Below, in pieces: positions 38,702 through 46,686 of a stretch of DNA of 64,000 nucleotides; position 1 is the first letter of the stretch, and every line of letters begins with the position of its first letter. The notes beneath the pieces were generated by a model. The model was not told the DNA's origin and did not search any database. It was given only the letters and a program-made list of their open reading frames with translations. The translations under genes and the position numbers were made by a program. The DNA comes from CAVZBW01 sp963773635 (lineage in GTDB: Bacteria > Actinomycetota > Acidimicrobiia > Acidimicrobiales > RAAP-2): the NCBI GenBank assembly GCA_963773635.1, contig CAVZBW010000005.1:3145094-3209093 (forward strand), in the 5' to 3' direction.

Positions 38702-39553
38702 CTAGCGCGGGACAGCGGCGCCCACCAGCCCCTGACGATCGAGACGCGACTCGATCGTCGAGGCCTCGGCGAGTCCCAGTTGGTCCCATCGGTCCCGATC
38801 GATGGCGTGGAGCACGCCTCGGGGGAGCAGGCCCACGAGCTCGGCGCGTGCGATGGAGGTCCCCGTGCCGCGTAGCCGGGCCGCGATCTCGTCGTAGGCA
38901 CGCTCCGGCCCGAGGCCCCAGGGGTCCACGAGGTTGCAGGAGACCTGCACTTTGCGGTCGAGCCGGAACCCGAGGGCGCGCAGGGAGGGCCCTCGGACGT
39001 CCCGGGCCACCCGCTCGGCAAGCGCGAGGTCGTCGGCGTCCAGCCAGAGGTTGTACGCCACCAGAACCGGCCGCGCGCCCACCGCCGTGATGCCGGCGGT
39101 GGCGTGCCCGACCATTCCTCGCATCATGCGCCGGGCCTGAGGAAGCGTCCGCACCTCTCCCGACGGGAGGGGGCCGTAGAGGACGCAGGGAAGCCCGAGG
39201 GCGGTGGTGGCCCAGTTCGCGAACCGGTCACGGGCCTCGACCGCCGGCGTCAGGTCGGCGTGACGGGGGACCGGGCGACCCCGACCGAGGGGCACGAAGG
39301 GGACGACGTCGACCACGCCGAAGCGTGGGTGGGCACCCCGGTGGGTTCCCAGGTCGAGTCGCCCGACGGCGACGGAGACCAGCCGCCGGACCGCATCCTC
39401 GAGGGTCTCGGGAGGCCCGGCCAGGCTCAGGACGGAACGATGGTGGTGTCGGTCGCGGTGCAGGTCGAGCAGGCAAGGCCCGGCCTCGGCCGAGAGGCCG
39501 GCGAGCACATCGCGCTCCCACCCCTCGCTCACGTTCACGACACATTCGAGCAA
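38702..39553 (-). CDS. Glutamate formimidoyltransferase-type protein
   Basis: 283 residues covering the formiminotransferase domain alone: ECVVNVSEGWE, the catalytic His in HRGAHPRFGVVDVVPFVP, and later VQVSCNLVDPWGLGPERAYDEI. It transfers a formimino group from formiminoglutamate to tetrahydrofolate in histidine breakdown. No cyclodeaminase domain is fused. It lies between the two whiB genes on the opposite strand to the first. Confidence 0.8.
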   Translation of the reverse strand: MLECVVNVSEGWERDVLAGLSAEAGPCLLDLHRDRHHHRSVLSLAGPPETLEDAVRRLVSVAVGRLDLGTHRGAHPRFGVVDVVPFVPLGRGRPVPRHADLTPAVEARDRFANWATTALGLPCVLYGPLPSGEVRTLPQARRMMRGMVGHATAGITAVGARPVLVAYNLWLDADDLALAERVARDVRGPSLRALGFRLDRKVQVSCNLVDPWGLGPERAYDEIAARLRGTGTSIARAELVGLLPRGVLHAIDRDRWDQLGLAEASTIESRLDRQGLVGAAVPR

Positions 39554-39591
39554 CTCTCCGGGCGGCCCCTCGTGGAGGGACCCGGACGCGC

Positions 39592-39837
39592 TCAGGATGT
39601 GGTGACGACCTCGCTCATCCGGCGGCGGCGCAGGATCCGGCGGCGCTCGCGCTCAGAGCGCCCACCCCAGATGCCGTGGTCGATCCGGTTGACGAGGGCG
39701 TACTCGAGGCACGGCTCGGCGACCGGGCAGTCCGCACAAATCCTCTGCGCTGCCTGCACCCCGACCCCGTCACTCGGGAAGAAGACAGCGGGGGGAACTT
39801 CCCGACACTTTCCCCGTGCCATCCATTCGGTGTCCAT
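39592..39837 (-). CDS. WhiB-family transcriptional regulator (WhiB1-like, short)
   Basis: 81 residues from ATG 39837, preceded by AAGGGAGATCG. Cluster ligands Cys11, Cys34, Cys37 and Cys43, with GIWGGRSERERRRILRRRR as the basic DNA-contact tail. It is shorter at the N-terminus than the other WhiB and nearer the WhiB1 type. Divergent from the small gene at 40084. Confidence 0.9.
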   Translation of the reverse strand: MDTEWMARGKCREVPPAVFFPSDGVGVQAAQRICADCPVAEPCLEYALVNRIDHGIWGGRSERERRRILRRRRMSEVVTTS

Positions 39838-40032
39838 CGAAGCGATCTCCCTTGTCCGAGGCCAAGTGTAGCGGCAGGCAGGTTGGCCGCGCCGCTTTGG
39901 GCGACAGCGGGTCCGCGCTGCACGCCCCGATGGCCCGTCAACCCGATAAGCTGCGGCTTCGCTCGATTTTTCCCGCGCTGCGGCCGCCCCGTGGAGCCTG
40001 CCGGGCGACGCCCCAAGGGCGCCAACAAGGTC

Positions 40033-40077
40033 GTTTATCAGGGCGCATATAGACGTATAAAAAGGCCATAAATAGGA
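40033..40077 (+). promoter_or_regulatory. AT-rich promoter region
   Basis: A markedly AT-rich patch containing TTTATC, CATATA, GTATAAAAAGG and CATAAATAGGAG, just before the gene at 40084 in otherwise GC-rich DNA. TATAAA-like hexamers could be -10 elements. The final AGGAG is the ribosome site. Exact start points cannot be fixed. Confidence 0.4.
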
Positions 40078-40083
40078 GTGACC

Positions 40084-40392
40084 ATGTCCGACACAGGGCC
40101 CGCCATGTCCGAGGTCGACGAATCCGAGAATCTCGCCGAAGTCGAGCCCGAGCCGCCGATCGGACACGTCCGCATCGTCTATCTCGGTCCGGTCGCGCCC
40201 CACTGGGAGGTACAGTCGGACTACGGGGATCCCGAGGTCATCGATGCATTCCGCGACCGGGTCCAGGCACGGCTCGTGCTCCTGCCGCCGCACGACCCTC
40301 AGTTCCGGCGCAACCGGGAGCGGGTGGTGCGCGACGCCGAGCGGGAGCGCCTCGCCCTGGAGTGGGACCTCGGCTTCCCCGAGGACGGCTGA
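40084..40392 (+). CDS. Small acidic protein, unknown function
   Basis: 102 residues from ATG 40084, five bases after AGGAG. An acidic leader (SEVDESENLAEVEPE) is followed by a compact part with HVRIVYLGPVAPHWEVQ and RVQARLVLLPPHDPQF. No membrane segment or cysteine is seen. I do not recognise the family. It stands alone between the divergent whiB and the convergent zincin-like gene. Confidence 0.6.
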   Translation: MSDTGPAMSEVDESENLAEVEPEPPIGHVRIVYLGPVAPHWEVQSDYGDPEVIDAFRDRVQARLVLLPPHDPQFRRNRERVVRDAERERLALEWDLGFPEDG

Positions 40393-40461
40393 CCAGAACG
40401 GGGCGCCGCCGAGCTCGACGGGCGGCAACGGCGCAGCTCAACGGCTCCGCAATGGGGCCGC

Positions 40462-41796
40462 TCAGCCCGGCTGGGCTGGGCCCGGTGTGTCCGGGCCGGG
40501 TTCGCCGGGATCGCCGTCGTCGGCTGGTCCCGGACTGGCTGGTCCCGAACCCGGATCGCCGCCAATGGCGCTCGGGCCGGGGAGCTCGTCCTGGGGCAGG
40601 TCGATGCGCTCGAGCCAGAGCCCGGGCGCGTCCACCTCGGCGGGGGTCGGCAACGTGCGCTCGGACGACCACAGGCGGCCCAGCCCCTCCTCGCCGGCCC
40701 GCTCGAGCACGCCCTTGACAAAGGCCGCCCCCCGGTCGACCTCGGTCCGGCCGATGTCGATGCCGAAGAGGGCCGCCGCGGCCTGCTCGCCCTTGGCGTC
40801 GTCGATCCGGTAGCGATACCACGCCTCGCCGAGGGTCGCCGAGGAGGCGGTCAGCCGCTGGGCGATCACGGAGGTGGCGTGGTCCACGTAGCCCCCGAGC
40901 GCCGTGACCAGGGCGGTCAGCCGGGCCGATCCCGGGCGGGCACCCGGCGTGAGCAGGTCTGCGAGCAGCGACTCGGGATCGCCCATGATGCTCTGCAGGG
41001 CCTCGGGATCCGACACCTGTCCGCCCAGGCGATCGGCGATCTCCCGCTGAAAGCCAGCCGCCTCCGTGGTGGCCTCGCCCAGCAGGTCCTTGATGCGCTC
41101 GGCGACGTGCGGGCGACCGAGGACGGCGTGTGTCGTCAGCTCCCGGATGCAGACCCATAGCTCGGTCTGGTCGACCGGCAGGCTCCAGTCGTCGGCAAAG
41201 GACTTGATGTTGTCCGGGACGACGAGGAGCTCGTGGCCGGGCGGCCAGGGGAGCGGGACCGCGTACTGACCGAGGGAGCGGCGGGCCAGGTGGCCGGCCG
41301 TGGAGCCGAATTGGAGACCCATGAGCACGGGGCCCATGGTGACGGCGAAGCGGCCGAGCAGCTCCTGGAGCCCATCCGAGCCGTGCTCGTCGAACCCCAG
41401 CCCGCCCTGCCCCAGGCCGGCGATGTCCGCCAACCCGGTCGATCCCTCCTGGGCCTTGACCATGGCGTCCAGGTAGGGCCGCCAGGCCTCGAGCGCCCGG
41501 ATCGCCCACGTGCCCCTGCCCGTCGCCGCGAACGTGAGGGGCTGGCCGTCCGGCGACAAGGGGAGACCGGTGAACTCCGACACGTGCAGCTCGGCCACGC
41601 GGGCGAGCTCGCCCAGGCGCATGCGCTCCAGAGGATCGGCATTCCCCTCGGGCGCACCGTCGGTGGCGACGCCGTAGGCGAGGCTCTTCGCCGCCTCCCA
41701 CCACGGCGGCATGCCGCCGGTGGCGCCACCGACGACCTTGAGCAGGTCACCGAGGAGGTTCTGGAGGGGGTTGCTGGACTCCTCGGGGTCCGTCAC
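40462..41796 (-). CDS. Zincin_2/DUF2342-type putative metal-dependent hydrolase
   Basis: 444 residues resembling the actinobacterial family described as zinc-dependent metalloprotease or F420-biosynthesis-associated protein. The segment WVCIRELTTHAVL lies where that family has its Glu/His metal site, with a further helix RYRIDDAKGEQAAAALFGIDI near the end. The last 50 residues are Pro/Gly-rich and probably disordered. Activity is not established for the family. Confidence 0.7.
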   Translation of the reverse strand: MTDPEESSNPLQNLLGDLLKVVGGATGGMPPWWEAAKSLAYGVATDGAPEGNADPLERMRLGELARVAELHVSEFTGLPLSPDGQPLTFAATGRGTWAIRALEAWRPYLDAMVKAQEGSTGLADIAGLGQGGLGFDEHGSDGLQELLGRFAVTMGPVLMGLQFGSTAGHLARRSLGQYAVPLPWPPGHELLVVPDNIKSFADDWSLPVDQTELWVCIRELTTHAVLGRPHVAERIKDLLGEATTEAAGFQREIADRLGGQVSDPEALQSIMGDPESLLADLLTPGARPGSARLTALVTALGGYVDHATSVIAQRLTASSATLGEAWYRYRIDDAKGEQAAAALFGIDIGRTEVDRGAAFVKGVLERAGEEGLGRLWSSERTLPTPAEVDAPGLWLERIDLPQDELPGPSAIGGDPGSGPASPGPADDGDPGEPGPDTPGPAQPG

Positions 41797-41835
41797 GAGG
41801 ACCGTCGCCGGCTGCCGGTTCGCATGGAGATCATG

Positions 41836-43238
41836 CTATGGGGACGATCCGAGGGCGACGTCAAGCGGTCGCTCGTGGCCACCCCGCAGGACTTCGAGGT
41901 GCACCGAGGCGCCCGGATCGAGCACGTAGAGGCGGGTCTTGAGCTCGGCCGTCGAGCGCACGGGCGCCCCGTCCACGCTCGTGATCACGTCGCCGGCGTG
42001 CAGCTCCTTGGTCGCCGGGCTGTGGGGCTGCACCTTGACCACGAGGGCCCCGTCGGGCACGCCCCTGCTGGTCTTCGCGGCGGCGTTGGCCGTGCCCGAG
42101 GAGCCTCCCTGGGCCGAGGGGTCGGAGCCCCTGGGGACATCGTCGCGGCAGCTGACCCCCAGCCACCCGTGCACCACATGGCCGGAGGTGACGAGATCGT
42201 GGGCCACCCCGAGGACCAGCTGGGAGGGGAGGAAGACCTCCCGGGTCGTTCCCGACGTGGGGTTGACGTCCTGGGCCCGGATGCCGATGACCCCGCCGCC
42301 CGAGTCGACGAGGACGTTGTCGCTGGCGCTCGATCCCGAGGTGCCCGGCAGGGCGGCGATGGTCGCCATGCCGCCGCTGCCGCTCGTCGCGCTGGTCAGG
42401 GTCTCGAGGGTCACCCAGGACCACGACGCCCGGATCACCGTCGGTCCCGACGAGGGGCTGACGGCCATGCCCACGAGGCGCTCTCCCGAGCTCAGGCCGC
42501 CGTCGTCCGCGAACCGGGGGAGGGCCAGGCTGGTCGGCACCCGGACCACGGCGACGTCGGACCCCGGATCGATCGCGACCATGGTCGCGGGCATCTGCTG
42601 ACCGTCCGAAGTGGTCACGGTGAGGATGTCCGCGCCCGCCAGGCCGCCGGCCGTGGTTGCCACGAGCCCGTCGGCGGCAATGGCGATGCCGCTGCGGACG
42701 ATGGTGCCGGTCGGTCCGGTGACCGAGATGAGCACCAGGGCGTTGGCGAGGCTGGAGAGCGCCGGGGGAGCGATCTGGTTGGTGATCGGGTTGGGCAGGG
42801 TCGCCGAGCTCGTCCGCGCCGCGCCGTCGGAGCCGCCTCCCTGGTTGACGGAGGTGGCGAGCACGAGTCCACCGGCCACCACGGCCGCAGCGATACCCGA
42901 TCCGAGGAGCACGGTCGCCCAGGCCCGCCTGCTGGGCCGGGTCCGGAACTGTCCGAGCCGAGACGAGGGCCCCGCCGGGCCTCCCGATCCGGAGGCGTCG
43001 GGTCCCGTGGAGTCCGGTAGAGGGGGGTGCGAGCCCGAATCGCCGGTGCTGCCCTCGAATCCCGGACCGCTCGAGGCGAACAGCTCGGAGGGGTGGCGCC
43101 AGCTGCGCTCCTGCGGGGGTACCCAGCCGTGAAACCCGCTGACCTCGCCGGCGCCCTCGTCCTCGGATCCGTCGTCGCCGCGGGGCAGCTCCGGGTCATT
43201 GGGTCCTTCCCCCCCGGGTACGGGCCTCCTCCGGTCAT
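41836..43238 (-). CDS. HtrA-like protease homologue lacking the catalytic histidine, with PDZ domain
   Basis: Acidic cytoplasmic leader, one helix (AWATVLLGSGIAAAVVAGGLVLA), a trypsin-like domain and a C-terminal PDZ (GALVVKVQPHSPATKELHAGDVITSVDG). Where active HtrA proteins have TNxHV, this one has ATTAGGLAG, so the His is gone. The Asp is kept in SDVAVVRV. The serine loop GDSGGP is replaced by SASDNV. It should not be a working protease. ATG 43238 follows GGAGAA, but its frame joins the body only if the G7 run at 43209-43215 gains one G. Without that, the frame is open back to 43311, over the divergent mreB start. Confidence 0.75.
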
Positions 43239-43304
43239 TTCTCCGAGGATATCCAGGCCAAAGGGACCAAGGGCATCGCCCCTCCCGTCGTACCATGAGC
43301 GGGA

Positions 43305-44309
43305 ATGTCACGGGACCTGGCCATCGACCTCGGAACTGCCAACAGCCTGATCTTTGCTCGAGGCCGGGGCATCGTCTTGAACGAGCCCACCGTGGTCGCC
43401 CTCAACACGAGGAGCCGGGAGGTGCTCGCCATCGGCGAGGAGGCGTGGCAGATGATCGGTCGCACCCCCGGCTACATCGTGGCCGAGCGGCCCATGCGCC
43501 AGGGGGCCATCACCGACTTCGACCTCACCGAGCGGATGATCCGGATGCTGCTCCAGCGGGTAGGGGTCTCCCGGATCAACCGGTCTCGGGTGCTCATCTG
43601 CGTGCCCTCGGCCATCACCTCCGTCGAGCGGCGCGCCGTCAAGGAGGCGGCGCGCCGGGCCGGAGCGAGCAGCACGTTCCTGATCGAGCAGCCCATGGCG
43701 GCCGCAATCGGCGCCGGGCTCGCCATCAACGAGCCCATGGGGTCGATGGTGGTCGACGTCGGGGGCGGCACGGCGGAGATGGCGGTCATCTCCCTCGGGG
43801 GGGTGGTGTCGCTGCGGGCCATCCGTTGCGGCGGGTTCGACTTCGACGCCGCCATCCAGGCCCACGTGCGCAACGAGTACAACATCGCCATCGGCGAGCG
43901 CACGGCCGAGGCCGTGAAGATGGCGATCGGCTCGGCCCACCCCTACGAGGGGGAACGCCAGGCGGAGATCCGCGGCCGGGACGTGTCGACGGGCCGCCCA
44001 CGCGAGGTCGTGCTCACTCCCGAGGAGGTGCGGGAGTCCGTCGAGGTCCACGTCTCGCGGATCTTGCAGACGGCGTCGCAGTGCCTGAGCGACTCGCCGC
44101 CCGAGCTCGCCCAGGACATCATCTTTCAGGGGATCCACATGGTCGGCGGGGGGTCGCTCCTGCGAGGGATGGGTCAGCGCATGGCCGACGCGACCTCGGT
44201 CCCGGTGCATCTCGTCGACACCCCGCTCGAGTGCGTCGTCCTCGGGGCTGGTCGATGCCTCGACTCGCTCGAGGACCTGCGCGACGTCTTCGCCGCCGCG
44301 GAGCGCTGA
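43305..44309 (+). CDS. mreB: Rod shape-determining protein MreB
   Basis: 334 residues of the actin-like ATPase: DLAIDLGTANSLIFARGRG (phosphate 1), VVDVGGGTAEMAVISLGG (phosphate 2), GGFDFDAAI and GGGSLLRGMGQRM (adenosine). MreB polymerises under the membrane and directs side-wall synthesis. mreC/mreD do not follow; instead a rhodanese gene converges on it. Start ATG 43305. Divergent from the inactive protease homologue. Confidence 0.93.
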   Translation: MSRDLAIDLGTANSLIFARGRGIVLNEPTVVALNTRSREVLAIGEEAWQMIGRTPGYIVAERPMRQGAITDFDLTERMIRMLLQRVGVSRINRSRVLICVPSAITSVERRAVKEAARRAGASSTFLIEQPMAAAIGAGLAINEPMGSMVVDVGGGTAEMAVISLGGVVSLRAIRCGGFDFDAAIQAHVRNEYNIAIGERTAEAVKMAIGSAHPYEGERQAEIRGRDVSTGRPREVVLTPEEVRESVEVHVSRILQTASQCLSDSPPELAQDIIFQGIHMVGGGSLLRGMGQRMADATSVPVHLVDTPLECVVLGAGRCLDSLEDLRDVFAAAER

Positions 44310-44334
44310 GCCCCGCCGCCGCCTCCGGCCAGCT

Positions 44335-44643
44335 CTAGCCGTCCCGCCCGGTCTGGACCCAGGCCATGACGCCACCGACCAGGTTGGCGGCGTCCCACCC
44401 GCCCCGGTCGAGGGCCGCCGCGGCCGCAGCCGAGCGGACACCCGCGGCGCACACCACGACGATCTGGCGATCGGTCGGGAGCTCGCCGGCGCGGTCTGAG
44501 AGCTGGCCGAGGGGGATGTGGGTCGCGCCGGGAAAGGACCACTCGGCCACCTCGTCGTCCTCCCGCACGTCGAGGACGTAGGGCGGCCGCCCGGAGGTCA
44601 ACCGGGTGCGCAGCTCGTCGGGGTGGATCTCGGCGTAGGCCAT
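44335..44643 (-). CDS. Single-domain rhodanese-like sulfurtransferase
   Basis: 102 residues from ATG 44643 with GGGAGACCC before it. It has VLDVREDDEVAEWSFPGATHIPLG and the active loop VVVCAAGVRSAAAAA with the persulfide cysteine followed by a six-residue loop. Single-domain rhodaneses move sulfane sulfur; the physiological partner is unknown. Last gene after the HEAT-repeat gene, same strand, 43 bases apart. Confidence 0.88.
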   Translation of the reverse strand: MAYAEIHPDELRTRLTSGRPPYVLDVREDDEVAEWSFPGATHIPLGQLSDRAGELPTDRQIVVVCAAGVRSAAAAAALDRGGWDAANLVGGVMAWVQTGRDG

Positions 44644-44686
44644 GGGTCTCCCGGGAAGCCTTGCACGCCCGGGCCGATGCGGGCGA

Positions 44687-45319
44687 TCAGGGCGCGAGGA
44701 GGTCCTCGGCAACCTGGCGGACCTGCCAGTCGCGATCGGAGAGGCACCGGCGGAGGGCGTCTTCGACCTCGGGACCTTCGAACGCGGCCAGCGCCACCGC
44801 GGCGCGGCGGCGCACCGCGGGACGGTCCTCCAGGCCCCCGAGCACCGCGGGCAGTCCCCGGCGGTCGCCGATAGCGCCGAGGGCCGCGATGGCGGCCTCG
44901 CGGCATCGGGGATCGAGGTGCGCAGACGCCAGCCCGGCAAGCTGCACCACGGCGCGGCGATCCCGACGCTCGCCGAGGGCCCAGCACGCCGCCTCGACCA
45001 CGACGGGCTCGTCGTCGGACAGCCGTCGGCGCACCGCGGCGAGGACGCGGGCGCGCTCGGTGCCCGAGGCCCCCTCGACCGAGAGCTCGCAGGCCCGACG
45101 GCGCACGGAGGGCGCCGGGTCCTCGAGCGCACCGGCGAGCTCCGGGGTGCGCAGCCCGCCGGTGCGCTGCAGGGCGGCGACCGCTGCGGCACGGACCCGA
45201 GGATCCCCGTGGGTGAGGGCGGCACGAGCGCTCGCGGCGTCGGATCGGAAGCCCGAGAGGACGACCCGACGGAGCACGCCGTCGTCGCGGGGCGCATCGG
45301 TGGCAGGATCTTCCTGCAT
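44687..45319 (-). CDS. HEAT-repeat (PBS-lyase-type) protein
   Basis: 210 residues made of about six alpha-helical repeats of roughly 30 residues with the pattern D-PRVRAAAVAAL: for example HGDPRVRAAAVAALQRTG, EDPAPSVRRRACELS and ERRDRRAVVQLAGLAS. Such repeats are protein-binding scaffolds. Probable partners cannot be read from context. Followed by the rhodanese gene. Confidence 0.8.
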   Translation of the reverse strand: MQEDPATDAPRDDGVLRRVVLSGFRSDAASARAALTHGDPRVRAAAVAALQRTGGLRTPELAGALEDPAPSVRRRACELSVEGASGTERARVLAAVRRRLSDDEPVVVEAACWALGERRDRRAVVQLAGLASAHLDPRCREAAIAALGAIGDRRGLPAVLGGLEDRPAVRRRAAVALAAFEGPEVEDALRRCLSDRDWQVRQVAEDLLAP

Positions 45320-45423
45320 CGTCCGAGTATGGCGGGCGCGGTCCCGCCATCACATCAGCTCGACCAGCACCACTTCGAAACGCACCACTCGACACGCACC
45401 ACTCGACACGCAGCGGCCCGACC

Positions 45424-46569
45424 ATGTCCCACACCCATCCCCAGCCCACCGAGTCGCCGGTGGCTGCCCCGAGGTCGCCACCGCACCGGCGGCGCTGGCC
45501 CATCGTCGTCGGCGCGATCGTCGCCCTGCTGATCGTCTTCTGCGTGATCGCGGACCACGTCACGCTCGACTACTACGCGATCGCACCGGGCGAGGCGCAG
45601 TCGGTTGGCCCGCTCATCCACGTCCCGCCCTCCAAGGCCCATCCGGTGAACGGATCCGTGTTGCTGACCGATGTCTACCTGTCCCCGGTCACCCTCCTCG
45701 GCTACCTTCCCGATCTCCTCTCGTCGAATACCGAGCTCATTCCCACGTCGAACGTCCTCGAGCCGGGGACCTCGCCCGCCCAGCTCACCGATCAGGGCTA
45801 CCTGGAGATGGCCCAGTCGCAGTCGGCGGCCAAGGCGCTCGCGCTGCAGACCCTCGGCTACACGGTGCCCGAGCGTGACGCCGGCACCCTCATCTTCTCC
45901 GTGCAGTCCGGATCGCCCGCGGCGTCCGTCCTCAGCGTCGCCCAGATCATCACGGCCGTCGACGGGACGCCGACTCCCAACGACTGTGCGTTTGTCGGGG
46001 CCATCCACGACAAGCCGGCCGGCACCGTCGTGCGCTTGAGCGTCGAGCAGTCCACGGTGACTCCGGAGGCGGAGATCAAGCCGGGCCCCGTGATGACCGA
46101 GACCGTGCGCCTGGCCGAGCCTCCGGCCGGTCTCGGGTCGTCGGGATGCCCGGGGGTCACCGGGCCGGCCAAGGGGTACCTCGGGATCAGCCCGGAGACC
46201 CAGCAGGACTTCACCTATCCGTTTCCCATCAACGTCGACACGACCGACATCGGCGGGCCCTCCGCGGGACTGGCGATGACGCTCGGGATCATCGACAAGC
46301 TGTCGACCGGCGACCTGACCGGCCACCACGTGGTCGCAGCGACGGGGACCATCGCGAGTGACGGCACGGTCGGGGACGTGAGCGGCGTGCCGCAAAAGAC
46401 CGTCGCGGTCGAGCAAGCGGGTGCTACCGATTTCCTCGTGCCGCCCCAGGAGCTCAAGGCGGCCGAGTCCAAGGCCAACGGCTCCCTCCACGTCTACGCC
46501 GTCTCCACGCTGCAGCAGGCGCTCAGCGTCCTGCGCAGGCTCGGAGGCCAGGTACCGACGACGCACTGA
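45424..46569 (+). CDS. PDZ-containing Lon-like (S16) membrane protease, YlbL type
   Basis: 381 residues: one N-terminal helix (WPIVVGAIVALLIVFCVIA), an extracytoplasmic region, a PDZ domain (about 150-210) and a C-terminal Lon-type proteolytic domain with the Ser-Lys dyad Ser280 (GGPSAGLA) and Lys325 (GVPQKTVAV). It lacks an ATPase domain. The B. subtilis relative YlbL is an envelope quality-control and division-checkpoint protease. Upstream of the DivIVA-type gene on the same strand. Confidence 0.9.
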   Translation: MSHTHPQPTESPVAAPRSPPHRRRWPIVVGAIVALLIVFCVIADHVTLDYYAIAPGEAQSVGPLIHVPPSKAHPVNGSVLLTDVYLSPVTLLGYLPDLLSSNTELIPTSNVLEPGTSPAQLTDQGYLEMAQSQSAAKALALQTLGYTVPERDAGTLIFSVQSGSPAASVLSVAQIITAVDGTPTPNDCAFVGAIHDKPAGTVVRLSVEQSTVTPEAEIKPGPVMTETVRLAEPPAGLGSSGCPGVTGPAKGYLGISPETQQDFTYPFPINVDTTDIGGPSAGLAMTLGIIDKLSTGDLTGHHVVAATGTIASDGTVGDVSGVPQKTVAVEQAGATDFLVPPQELKAAESKANGSLHVYAVSTLQQALSVLRRLGGQVPTTH

Positions 46570-46686
46570 GACCGACGAGTCGTGCGCACGGCGCGGCCCC
46601 AGTCGCCTGGTGCCGGTCGGGTGGACCGCGTCGGGTGGTGGGGCAAACCCCGATCGCCGTCCTGGTCCGCCCTAGTCTTGTCGTCT

